Source: Candidatus Latescibacterota bacterium
GTDB lineage: Bacteria > Latescibacterota > UBA2968 > UBA8231
DNA: 8,036 nucleotides
NCBI GenBank assembly: GCA_022826515.1
Contig: JAJDUT010000042.1
Span: forward strand, 1-8,036
Reading direction: 5' to 3'
The notes under the pieces were generated by a model. The model was given only the letters and a program-made list of their open reading frames with translations, made no database searches and had not been told where the DNA came from. Made by a program: the position numbers and the translations under genes. Positions 1 through 5,714 of the stretch are shown piece by piece (positions within the stretch are counted from its first letter, which is position 1; each line of letters starts with the position of its first letter).

Positions 1-2
1 TC

Positions 3-140
3 CCCATAAAAAAACATGGACGAAAAGCCATAAGCCTCTTTCGAAAAGGATTAGACCAACTCACACAGATCATACACCAAACACGAGACCAACCTAAACG
101 CGCCCGACAATATCAACCCATGTTACTGTCGTGTACTTAG
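3..140 (+). CDS. IS4-type transposase, C-terminal fragment (cut by window edge)
   Basis: An open frame enters from the left edge and ends at TAG (138-140), giving 45 residues. The stretch HGRKAISLFRKGLDQL near its start and the terminal LLSCT resemble, from memory, the C-terminus of IS4-type DDE transposases, in which a 'HGRKA..LFR.GLD.L' block precedes a short variable tail ending in LSCT. The catalytic residues would lie left of the window, so activity cannot be judged. The stop codon probably lies within or next to the right inverted repeat of the element, which is common in compact insertion sequences. The other end is not visible, so the repeat cannot be confirmed. The family assignment rests on a short piece and is moderately sure. 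Confidence 0.6.
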   Translation, partial: PIKKHGRKAISLFRKGLDQLTQIIHQTRDQPKRARQYQPMLLSCT

Positions 141-263
141 GAAAAACCGTATGCAGGCTCTGGCAGGTGAGTCGGCCACCGCGTTCGAGCGGTGGTCTAA
201 GCAATTGGATTCACCTGTGGGTCTAGTACCATTTCAAACAGCAATTTTAAAAGGGAATTCTTC
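141..263. other. Intergenic stretch between transposase tail and dioxygenase gene
   Basis: These 123 bases separate the transposase stop from the dioxygenase start. A short frame begins at ATG 151 but overlaps the real gene and has no recognisable sequence. I see no convincing -35/-10 pair. The only functional signal is the AAGGGA at 251-256, a Shine-Dalgarno-like sequence 7 bases before the ATG at 264. The junction between mobile element and host DNA should lie at or just after position 140. Confidence 0.5.
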
Positions 264-1094
264 ATGTCACAGCCTCCCATTTTCGCTCCCGACAACAAGG
301 AAGACATACTCGCTTTTTTCCAGCAGTATAAGTACGTCGTAGTCGCCGACGCCCTGCCTCCCGTCGATATCCGCACTCTCAACGCCTTTGTCGATCGCTC
401 CAAAGGGGAAATCCCCCGCGAATGGGGTCCCGACCGCTTGGGCGTCTTTTCGCACGGGCAGATTTTGGTTCACCATCCCGAGTTGGACCGCTTTATCCAG
501 CCGGCGGTTTCATACGATATAGTGCAGACTATTATGGCACCCCAACCTCGCTTTGCCCAATTCGATTTCCGCGATGTGCCCGCTGGCAAAGGCGACGGCG
601 AGATGCGCTTCCATCGCGACCGGCCCTACCAACCCACCACCGAGACCGAGCCTGAGCGTCCCTATGAATGCACCTATGTGTGCGCCATCCACTACTTGAG
701 CGACGTGAGGGCCGGCGACCCCTGCTTTTGCGTTGTGCCCAACAGCGGTCCTTACGAGACGGTGGAAGAGGCCCGCGTCCAGCTAGGCGATGCCTATGCG
801 GAAGTGCCCATCCGCGGCCCGGCCGGCACCTTGGTTTTGTACGACATCGCCATTTTTCACACCCGCCTGCCTGGGCAACGCGCCCGCGCCCGGCGCACCT
901 TGCACCACTACTACAGCCGTGCCGCTAGCCAGCCGCTGACCAATTGGGTGCTCCTCCCGCAGCGCTTGGCCGAACATCCCGATCCCGAGCAACGCACCTT
1001 TTACAGCCAGTGGTCCGCGGCCACCCAAGCCTACGCCGAGGCTGGTTTTTCCTCGGAGTACTACGAGGAACACATGCTGGAGAAACTCACCTAG
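264..1094 (+). CDS. Phytanoyl-CoA dioxygenase (PhyH)-like Fe(II)/2-oxoglutarate oxygenase
   Basis: The 276-residue product looks like a PhyH-superfamily non-haem iron dioxygenase, which couples oxidation of 2-oxoglutarate to hydroxylation of a small substrate, here unknown. The expected double-stranded beta-helix signature is visible: FHRD gives the H-x-D iron ligands (His117, Asp119), IFHTRLPG gives the distal His199, and Arg210/Arg211 in ARRTLHHYY fit the 2-oxoglutarate carboxylate anchor. The length is normal for the family and no signal peptide is seen, so it should be cytoplasmic. The ATG at 264 is preceded by AAGGGA at 251-256. The sialidase start lies 37 bases after the stop, suggesting one transcript. 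From memory, PhyH-like proteins of environmental bacteria are numerous and mostly uncharacterised, so a role in fatty-acid alpha-oxidation should not be assumed. Family call fairly sure; substrate unknown. Confidence 0.82.
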   Translation: MSQPPIFAPDNKEDILAFFQQYKYVVVADALPPVDIRTLNAFVDRSKGEIPREWGPDRLGVFSHGQILVHHPELDRFIQPAVSYDIVQTIMAPQPRFAQFDFRDVPAGKGDGEMRFHRDRPYQPTTETEPERPYECTYVCAIHYLSDVRAGDPCFCVVPNSGPYETVEEARVQLGDAYAEVPIRGPAGTLVLYDIAIFHTRLPGQRARARRTLHHYYSRAASQPLTNWVLLPQRLAEHPDPEQRTFYSQWSAATQAYAEAGFSSEYYEEHMLEKLT

Positions 1095-1120
1095 CTATAG
1101 CGACCGAAGCCCTTTGCCAC

Positions 1121-1125
1121 AGGAG
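1121..1125 (+). promoter_or_regulatory. Shine-Dalgarno AGGAG that decides the sialidase start
   Basis: AGGAG lies six bases before a GTG at 1132. A TTG at 1114 would extend the frame by six residues but would place this ribosome-binding site inside the coding sequence, and no comparable site precedes the TTG. The GTG is therefore the better start. Confidence 0.7.
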
Positions 1126-1131
1126 CAAACC

Positions 1132-2142
1132 GTGCAAATACAAGACCTTTTCGTCTCCGGCCAAGAAGGCTATCACACCTATCGCATCCCTGCCTTGGCT
1201 GTAGTGCCAGACGGTGCAGTGCTGGCCTTTTGCGAAGCGCGCCGCCACACTGGCCGCGACGACGATCAAATCGACATTCTCCTGCGCCGCAGCACGGACG
1301 GCGGGCGCACTTGGGAGCCGCGCCAGCGGATCGTCGCCGATGGCGAGCGCACCTGTGGCAATCCTTGTCCCGTAGTTGACCACGACCGCAGCGCGGTGTT
1401 GCTGCCCTTTTGCAAGGACAACCAGGAGGTTTTTGTCAGCCGCAGCACGGACAGCGGGCGGACTTGGACCGATCCTGTGGAAATTACCGACCAGGTGAAG
1501 GCTTCTTCGTGGACCTATCTTGGTACTGGACCTGGCCACGGCATTCAACTGCAAAGCAGTCGCTTGCTCGTACCCTCGTGGGTCGATGAAAGCCCCGGTC
1601 CGGCTACTTGGCGTCAGCCGCCACCCACTTGGGGCCAAGTGCAGTCCTCCATCGCTTTTTACAGCGACGACGGCGGCCACACTTGGCAGGTTGGAGCCAA
1701 GTTGACCCACGACGCTTCGGACGAATGCGAGGCCGTGGAAATGGCCGATGGCTCTCTGTACATGACGCTGCGCAGTCGCAACGAACGCCACTGTCGGGGC
1801 TGGTCGCGCAGTCGCGATGGCGGCGCGACTTGGTCTGCGGTCGCCTACGAGCCGGCCTTGCCCGAACCCTCTTGCCAGGGCAGCATTGTGCGTCTCGACG
1901 ACGGGCGCATTCTCATGGCGCATCCCAGCAAGCCCGACGAGCGCGCCGAGTTGACCTTGCGACTGAGCGAGGACCAAGGGCACAGTTGGTCCGTAGCGCG
2001 GGTGCTTGAGCCGGGTGCGGCGGCGTACTCCGATTTGGCCGTGGCTCCCGACGGGCAGGTTTTGTGCCTGTACGAGGCCGAGCGCTACGGCTGTTTGCGC
2101 TTGGCTCGCTTTGAGCCGATGTGGATTGAGGGAGGGCCTTAA
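1132..2142 (+). CDS. Exo-alpha-sialidase (GH33-like), cytoplasmic
   Basis: The 336-residue protein (GTG start) is a complete six-bladed-propeller sialidase, which removes terminal sialic acid from glycans. YRIP at 17-20 carries the first arginine of the triad (Arg18). An acidic cluster at Asp43-45 supplies the likely acid/base. DECEAVEM gives Glu198, with Arg214 16 residues on. Arg271 is followed 28 residues later by the likely nucleophile Tyr299 in AYSDLAV, paired with Glu315 or the upstream Glu. These spacings agree with what I remember of Micromonospora viridifaciens sialidase. Five Asp boxes (S-x-D-x-G-x-[TS]-W) occur at about 54-61, 105-112, 178-185, 227-234 and 279-286. There is no signal peptide, membrane segment or carbohydrate-binding module, so it probably acts on imported short sugars. 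It follows the dioxygenase as the second gene of an apparent operon ended by the terminator at 2144-2166. A neuraminidase-fold enzyme with another glycan substrate cannot be excluded. Confidence 0.85.
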   Translation: MQIQDLFVSGQEGYHTYRIPALAVVPDGAVLAFCEARRHTGRDDDQIDILLRRSTDGGRTWEPRQRIVADGERTCGNPCPVVDHDRSAVLLPFCKDNQEVFVSRSTDSGRTWTDPVEITDQVKASSWTYLGTGPGHGIQLQSSRLLVPSWVDESPGPATWRQPPPTWGQVQSSIAFYSDDGGHTWQVGAKLTHDASDECEAVEMADGSLYMTLRSRNERHCRGWSRSRDGGATWSAVAYEPALPEPSCQGSIVRLDDGRILMAHPSKPDERAELTLRLSEDQGHSWSVARVLEPGAAAYSDLAVAPDGQVLCLYEAERYGCLRLARFEPMWIEGGP

Positions 2143-2143
2143 T

Positions 2144-2166
2144 GGGGGGATTTGGTTCCCCCTTTA
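2144..2166 (+). terminator. Intrinsic terminator of the dioxygenase-sialidase unit, tail cut by IS630
   Basis: GGGGGA at 2145-2150 pairs with TCCCCC at 2157-2162 around a six-base loop, followed by TTTA. The hairpin begins two bases after the sialidase stop. The T-tract is only three bases long because the IS630 element starts at 2167. Joining the two flanks gives CCCTTTAAGACCC, so the original tract may also have been short. Confidence 0.65.
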
Positions 2167-2196
2167 TTGACGTTCACCAAAGTTTGTTTACCGTTA
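2167..2196 (+). repeat. IS630 left terminal inverted repeat
   Basis: This begins TTGACGTTCAC and matches the reverse complement of 3205-3234 at 25 of 30 positions, including an unbroken first 11 bases and a shared GTTTAC block. The final codons and stop of the DDE frame lie inside it. Confidence 0.88.
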
Positions 2197-2698
2197 GTTG
2201 GGCATGATGGAAGAAGCCCAGTATCATATCTCGACGATGTCGTAATCGGGCGAACTGTCGATCGATGTGTTGTTGCATGGTCTCGACGGTATCACAGGTC
2301 ACGTTGCGTAGATGCTGTTTGACCGTGCCATGACAGAATTCTTCTGGATTGATGTCGGGCGCATAGGGCGGCAGCCATTCGACGCGGATTTCAGGATGAA
2401 CCTGCAGATAGTCCCGGACCGGCTGGGCACGATGAGCCGATAGCCGATCCCAGATCAGAATAAACCCGGTTCCCATCAGCCGCCGCACATGTTGGAGGGC
2501 GACTACGATTTGAGCAGCCCTAATCGCGCCTCGAAAATGACGTTTGTAGATTTTGCCGCGCAAGGTCAACGCGACCATGCTAGAAAGCACTCGGCGGTGC
2601 CGTTTGACCCGCCGAATCACGGGCGGGCAACCCATCGGAGCCCAAGTCGTGGCTAGCTTCTCGGTAAACGAAAAGCCACATTCATCAAGGAAGACCAC
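2174..2698 (-). CDS. IS630 transposase, DDE catalytic part (second frame)
   Basis: This frame encodes the RNase-H-like catalytic domain that cuts and joins transposon ends. Counting from the GTG at 2698, the triad is Asp5 (VFLDECGFS), Asp84 (LIWDRLSAH) and Glu120 (PYAPDINPEE), with 35 residues between the last two, close to the DD34E pattern of IS630. The C-terminus NKLW is encoded within the left inverted repeat. The GTG is probably not a real start: it falls only four residues before the first catalytic Asp and would remove part of the first beta strand. The open frame continues upstream as KKARRLEVDV to a TAA overlapping the A-run. It is therefore most likely made as a fusion with the preceding frame, through a +1 shift or polymerase slippage at 2720-2727. 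Confidence 0.85.
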   Translation of the reverse strand: MVFLDECGFSFTEKLATTWAPMGCPPVIRRVKRHRRVLSSMVALTLRGKIYKRHFRGAIRAAQIVVALQHVRRLMGTGFILIWDRLSAHRAQPVRDYLQVHPEIRVEWLPPYAPDINPEEFCHGTVKQHLRNVTCDTVETMQQHIDRQFARLRHRRDMILGFFHHAQLTVNKLW

Positions 2699-2705
2699 AT
2701 CTACC

Positions 2706-3197
2706 TCAAGCCGACGGGCTTTTTTTTATTCGAGGCCAGTCGCGTTTGCGCCACGCTTCAACCCGGGCTTCATCCCGTTCCAACGCGCGATCGGTGGGTT
2801 GTTGAACACTAAAACCGAGTTGGTGGAGCAAGCGAGCCAAATAGTTGGGATGATAGACAATGGCAAAGTCGCGCTCGATTAGCTGCTGAATTCTTTTGAG
2901 CGTCCAGCGATCGGTAGCAAAACCCGCCCGCAGCGCCCCCTGTTGGAGCCGCTGCCTCAGTTGGTACTTTTGCCGACGGCTCAACTTCGACGGGCGTCCG
3001 GTAGACACACGCCGTTGGAGCCGACGCAGCCCGCCGGTGCGTAACCGCTGGGCCCATTTCGATACGGCCGTGCGACTGACGCCCAACTGTCGAGCAATCT
3101 CGGCTTGGGATAACTCGCCTGCTTGCAGTAGCTTAGCTCCGGCAAGGCGACGCTCTTCTAATTGGGCACGAGTCAAATGAGTAGGAGTCCAAGTCAT
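2706..3197 (-). CDS. IS630 transposase, DNA-binding part (first frame)
   Basis: This encodes the DNA-binding half of the transposase. Counting from the ATG at 3197, residues 29-48 (LSQAEIARQLGVSRTAVSKW) form a clear helix-turn-helix. Residues of about 90-138 form the second, winged helix-turn-helix (FATDRWTLKRIQQLIERDF onward). The basic stretch between them includes the family-typical GRPSKLS linker. The frame ends in WPRIKKSPSA, just past a run of eight A, where the catalytic frame takes over. A start at ATG 3218 would add seven residues but lies inside the right inverted repeat. No good Shine-Dalgarno sequence precedes either start. Alone, this product could bind transposon ends without cutting and might act as an inhibitor, which is an inference. 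Confidence 0.82.
   Translation of the reverse strand: MTWTPTHLTRAQLEERRLAGAKLLQAGELSQAEIARQLGVSRTAVSKWAQRLRTGGLRRLQRRVSTGRPSKLSRRQKYQLRQRLQQGALRAGFATDRWTLKRIQQLIERDFAIVYHPNYLARLLHQLGFSVQQPTDRALERDEARVEAWRKRDWPRIKKSPSA
2720..2727 (-). promoter_or_regulatory. A8 slippage site joining the two transposase frames
   Basis: On the coding strand, eight consecutive A follow CGAAT and precede GCCCGTCGG. The catalytic frame is +1 relative to the first frame, so loss of one A (or a +1 ribosomal shift) gives the continuous peptide WPRIKKARRLEVDV. An imperfect pairing of CCTC-G-AA with TTGAGG (2729-2735 and 2704-2709) brackets the run. Confidence 0.6.
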
Positions 3198-3204
3198 AAA
3201 TGTA

Positions 3205-3234
3205 TAAATGTAAACCAAGTTTAGTGAACGTCAA
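3205..3234 (-). repeat. IS630 right terminal inverted repeat
   Basis: Read on the - strand it begins TTGACGTTCAC, identical to the left repeat for 11 bases and 25 of 30 overall. The outer TA at 3235-3236 completes the target-site signature. Confidence 0.88.
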
Positions 3235-3236
3235 TA

Positions 3237-3423
3237 AGACCCTTCATACCCGTCTTTACGGCAACGGTTGCGTCCGAGTGGTCTCGAAATCGATCTAAAT
3301 CACGCCGATACTCGTTCGGGTTGAGACCAGAACCTACAGGGGGACTGTCAGTAGTTGCCGCGCTGCGATTCTAATAGATCGGCCTCGCAAGTCATCAGTT
3401 CTAAACAGATCGGAGGATAAAAA
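3237..3423. other. Intergenic leader of the toxin-antitoxin module
   Basis: These 187 bases separate the IS630 element from the toxin start. TGGTCTC at 3279-3285 and GAGACCA at 3323-3329 form a widely spaced inverted repeat. ATAGATCGGCC at 3374-3384 recurs at 4667-4677, and a partial copy AGATCGG occurs at 3407-3413. GGAGG at 3412-3416 is a strong Shine-Dalgarno sequence seven bases before the ATG at 3424. HigA-type antitoxins usually repress their own promoter, so an operator would be expected here, but I cannot assign one or a clear -35/-10 pair. Confidence 0.4.
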
Positions 3424-4266
3424 ATGAGAGTGGTAGATTCCCAAGACCACAGAATATCCTGCCTGAGAGAGTGGGAGAGCCGTATTTTCAGTAAGCCCTC
3501 GAAGAAACGGCATTGGAAGCCGGGCCGCAGCGCCTATTCTCTATCCAAGTTCATAATGGACCGGAACGGGGCTAATCATCTGGAATCGCGTATTTCGTGC
3601 GTCCTGTCACAGCCGGTCAAGTTGGAGAAAGGCGAGCCGGAATTTGGAGCAAGTTTTGACTCTTATCCAGGACAGCCGAGCCGCCTCGACCTTGGAATCA
3701 TCGGTCGCGTCGGTTCTATGTCAAGCTTGTTTATTGGTGTGGAAGCCAAGGTTGATGAGCCCTTCGGACCCACTGTCTGCGATAGGTATAGAGCCGCTAT
3801 CAAGACCCGGGATAGTGGAAAATCAACGAGCGCGGATAAGAGAGTAGTGGATCTGCTCTCACGCTATTTCTCGGAGACTGATGATCCACTTTCCTCTAGG
3901 TTTGCCAGCGTTCGTTATCAACTACTGATCTTTTGTTCCCAAATTGGTAACAAGGCTCGCCAACGGCCAATGCATGTAATTACTCGGAAAAGACTCCAAG
4001 AATTCTGGCGGGATCATCCTGAGTCGGAGAAACCTCTCAAAGCTTGGTTCGCCATCATGCGATTAAGGCGCTATTCTACTCCGCACGAAATGCGCCAAGA
4101 TTTTCCTTCTGCCAGCTTCTTGGGACAATGGCGCACGGTTTTCAATATCGGCGGCAACAAATATCGGCTAATTGTGGATATGCGCTATGATTTGGGAAGA
4201 GTGTATATCCGCCATGTTCTCACGCACTCAGAATACGATCGTCGGACCCAGACAGGCACGTTATAG
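3424..4266 (+). CDS. DUF6946-like PD-(D/E)XK domain fused to HigB toxin
   Basis: The 280-residue product has two parts. Residues of about 28-170 resemble, from memory, the DUF6946 family: HWKPGRSAYSLS, then a nuclease-like core with Asp89 (RLDLGI) and GVEAKVDEPFGPTV (Glu107-x-Lys109), then RYQLL with Gln166. This fits a PD-(D/E)XK fold. Residues 183-280 are a whole HigB toxin, a RelE-like ribosome-dependent mRNA interferase, running from MHVITRKRLQEFW through PSASFLG and VFNIGGNKYRLIV to YIRHVLTHSEYD. The ATG at 3424 has GGAGG seven bases upstream and an in-frame TAA just before it. Met183 (codon at 3970) could be the ancestral HigB start but lacks a good ribosome-binding site. Known DUF6946 proteins, as I recall, continue some 60 residues beyond RYQLL. 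That C-terminal part is missing here, so the fusion may come from a deletion. HigA follows after 14 bases. HigB part near certain; N-terminal family likely; nuclease activity inferred. Confidence 0.8.
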   Translation: MRVVDSQDHRISCLREWESRIFSKPSKKRHWKPGRSAYSLSKFIMDRNGANHLESRISCVLSQPVKLEKGEPEFGASFDSYPGQPSRLDLGIIGRVGSMSSLFIGVEAKVDEPFGPTVCDRYRAAIKTRDSGKSTSADKRVVDLLSRYFSETDDPLSSRFASVRYQLLIFCSQIGNKARQRPMHVITRKRLQEFWRDHPESEKPLKAWFAIMRLRRYSTPHEMRQDFPSASFLGQWRTVFNIGGNKYRLIVDMRYDLGRVYIRHVLTHSEYDRRTQTGTL

Positions 4267-4280
4267 CTAAGGAGTACCCA

Positions 4281-4670
4281 ATGGCTGAAGTACTCGATTT
4301 TACCAAACCTCATGTGTTGAGAGACAAAGGAGAATACGATATCGCTGTTGCCGAAATCGATGCCCTCCTCGACACAGATCCTCAGCCCGGATCGGAGGAG
4401 TATGAGCGGCTGGAGTTTCTATCTGTTCTGGTGCAGGCTTATGAAGACACTCATTTCCCGGCTTATGAGAAGCCCACGCCCCAGGAAGTGGTTGATTTTA
4501 TGCTGGAGCAGAAGGGCCTTTCCCGGGCCGATCTGGCGAAGTGGCTGGGCGGTAGAAGCCGAACATCGGAATTTTTTAATGGAATTCGCCCGCTTTCTAT
4601 TCGGCAGATTGGCGCGTTGAGAACGCATTTGGGCATTCCAGCGGATTTACTGATGGGCTTTTCCCCATAG
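4281..4670 (+). CDS. higA: HigA-type antitoxin, XRE-family DNA-binding protein
   Basis: The 129-residue product is a HigA antitoxin, which binds and neutralises HigB and usually represses the shared promoter. The N-terminal half, up to about residue 65, is acidic and helical (AVAEIDALLDTDPQPGSEEY) and is the expected toxin-contact region. From about residue 68 to the end a helix-turn-helix of the XRE type is visible: PQEVVDFMLEQKGLSRADLAK, the recognition region GGRSRTSEFFNGIRPLS, and IGALRTHLGIPADLLMG. The form matches the larger E. coli YgjM-like antitoxins. AAGGAG at 4268-4273 precedes the ATG, and the toxin stop is only 14 bases upstream, so the genes should be co-expressed. Toxin before antitoxin is the usual order for higBA. 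The gene appears intact, and its stop lies inside an 11-base repeat shared with the module's leader. Confidence 0.88.
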   Translation: MAEVLDFTKPHVLRDKGEYDIAVAEIDALLDTDPQPGSEEYERLEFLSVLVQAYEDTHFPAYEKPTPQEVVDFMLEQKGLSRADLAKWLGGRSRTSEFFNGIRPLSIRQIGALRTHLGIPADLLMGFSP

Positions 4671-4676
4671 ATCGGC

Positions 4677-4684
4677 CCTATAGG
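4677..4684. promoter_or_regulatory. CCTATAGG palindrome at the ndh start
   Basis: A perfect 8-bp palindrome lies one base before the ATG at 4686 and covers the only possible ribosome-binding bases (TAGGA). It could be an operator half or chance. Confidence 0.25.
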
Positions 4685-4685
4685 A

Positions 4686-5692
4686 ATGAAACACGTCGTC
4701 ATTGTAGGAGGAGGTTTTGCCGGTTTGAATGCGGCCAAGAAGCTTGGCGGCGCTCCTGATGTCCGCGTTACACTTGTCGATCAACAGAACTATCATTTGT
4801 TCCAACCTCTGCTCTACCAGGTGGCAATGGCCGGTTTGTCTCCGGCCGATATTGCCGCTCCCATCCGCAGTCTGCTCGCGCGCTACGAGAACGTCTCCGT
4901 GCTGCAGGGAAGGATCCAGAGTGTCGATTTGCAGGCCCAGACCGTCTCGGCGGATTTTGGTCAACTCGAATTCGACTATTTGCTGCTTTGCTGTGGGGCG
5001 ATTCCGGCCCTCGAATCCTCCCATCGTTCAGCGAAAAACAGGCGAGCCGTGCGACGCGAGCCTTGGAAAGACTCGGTGTGCAAGTCTGGCCGAACAGTCT
5101 TGTGACCAGAATTGACGAGGACGGCGTTGAAGTGGGTGCGGAGCGAATCCACGCCTCAACTATACTTTGGGCAGCCGGAGTGCGCGGGGTTGAATTCGCC
5201 CGGCGCGATGGTTTGGAGGTTGACGAGCAGGGACGCGCAGTCGTCGACAAAGATCTGAGCATTGACGGACACCCAAACGCGTTTGTCGCCGGCGATCAGG
5301 CAAGTTTCACCCACCAGACCGGCAAGCCGCTTCCGGGCACAGCACCAGTGGCAATGCAACAAGGTCGTTTCGTGGCTAGGACGATCCTCCGCGACCTTGC
5401 AGGCAAACCGCGCGAAGCCTTTCGCTTTGTCGACAGGGGCCAGATGGCGACAATCGGCCGCAGCCGCGCCATTGTCGAAATCGGCAAGCTGCGATTCTCC
5501 GGTTGGTTTGCGTGGCTCACCTGGTTGGTAGTGCACATCTACTTTCTCGTCGGCTTCAAGAACCGGCTATTCGTCGTGCTGAATTGGGCCTGGTCCTATG
5601 TGACGTTTCGACGCGGTGCTCGATTGATCGTCGAGCGCGAGTGGCGATTCAATAAGAGCGACGCCAAGGACCAGACGCCATCAGAGGAATAA
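4686..5692 (+). pseudogene. ndh: Broken type II NADH dehydrogenase (NDH-2)
   Basis: Both ends of a membrane-bound NADH:quinone oxidoreductase are present in different frames. The first frame (4686 to about 5000) has the N-terminal FAD-binding motif IVGGGFAGLNAAKKL, the conserved NYHLFQPLLYQVA and the strand FDYLLLCCGA. The second frame (from about 5000) resumes at SGPRILPSFSEK and runs through TILWAAGV, the second flavin site AFVAGDQA and the hydrophobic tail WLTWLVVHIYFLVGFKNRL, to the stop at 5692. The intervening NADH-binding Rossmann half, with its own GxGxxG motif, is missing. About 336 codons remain of the usual 430 or so. The junction lies around 4998-5008, where LLLCCGA is followed directly by SGPRILP one frame off. 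An internal deletion of roughly 290 bp explains this. The first frame stops at 5105, so no functional enzyme is expected. A misassembly is the main alternative. The start is 15 bases after higA. Confidence 0.85.
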
Positions 5693-5706
5693 AAAAGGGT
5701 GTCCTT
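5691..5706 (-). terminator. Weak terminator-like hairpin after the membrane-protein gene
   Basis: On the - strand AAGG and CCTT form a 4-bp stem around ACAC, followed by a T-rich run, eight bases past the stop of the membrane-protein gene. The stem is short, so this is tentative. It lies in the convergent gap between that gene and the ndh remnant. Confidence 0.35.
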
Positions 5707-5714
5707 GAGAAGCG

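Larger units (their letters stand above)
2167..3234 (-). mobile_element. Complete IS630-family insertion sequence (1068 bp)
   Basis: The element is bounded by imperfect terminal inverted repeats of about 30 bp at 2167-2196 and 3205-3234. TA dinucleotides sit immediately outside at 2165-2166 and 3235-3236, matching the known TA target duplication of IS630. It carries a two-frame transposase (DNA-binding part 2706-3197, DDE part 2174-2698), and its length is typical for the family. All three DDE residues are present, and the two frames meet at a homopolymer run, so the copy could be active if frameshifting occurs. It lies between the sialidase terminator and the toxin-antitoxin module. Confidence 0.88.

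Noticed and set aside
1087..1983. Long - strand open frame of 298 codons opposite the sialidase
   Set aside because: It lies wholly antisense to a gene with all sialidase motifs, is low-complexity (Ala/Val/Gly-rich) and matches nothing I know. High GC content in codon position 3 commonly opens such frames.
3279..3329. Inverted repeat TGGTCTC/GAGACCA
   Set aside because: Only seven bases with a 37-base gap and no T-tract: too weak to call an operator or terminator.
3262..3330. tRNA-like stretch (GTCCGAGTGGT resembling a serine-tRNA D-arm, and GTTCGGGTT resembling a T-arm)
   Set aside because: I could not form acceptor or anticodon stems, so no cloverleaf is supported. A degraded tRNA remnant used as an integration site remains only a guess.
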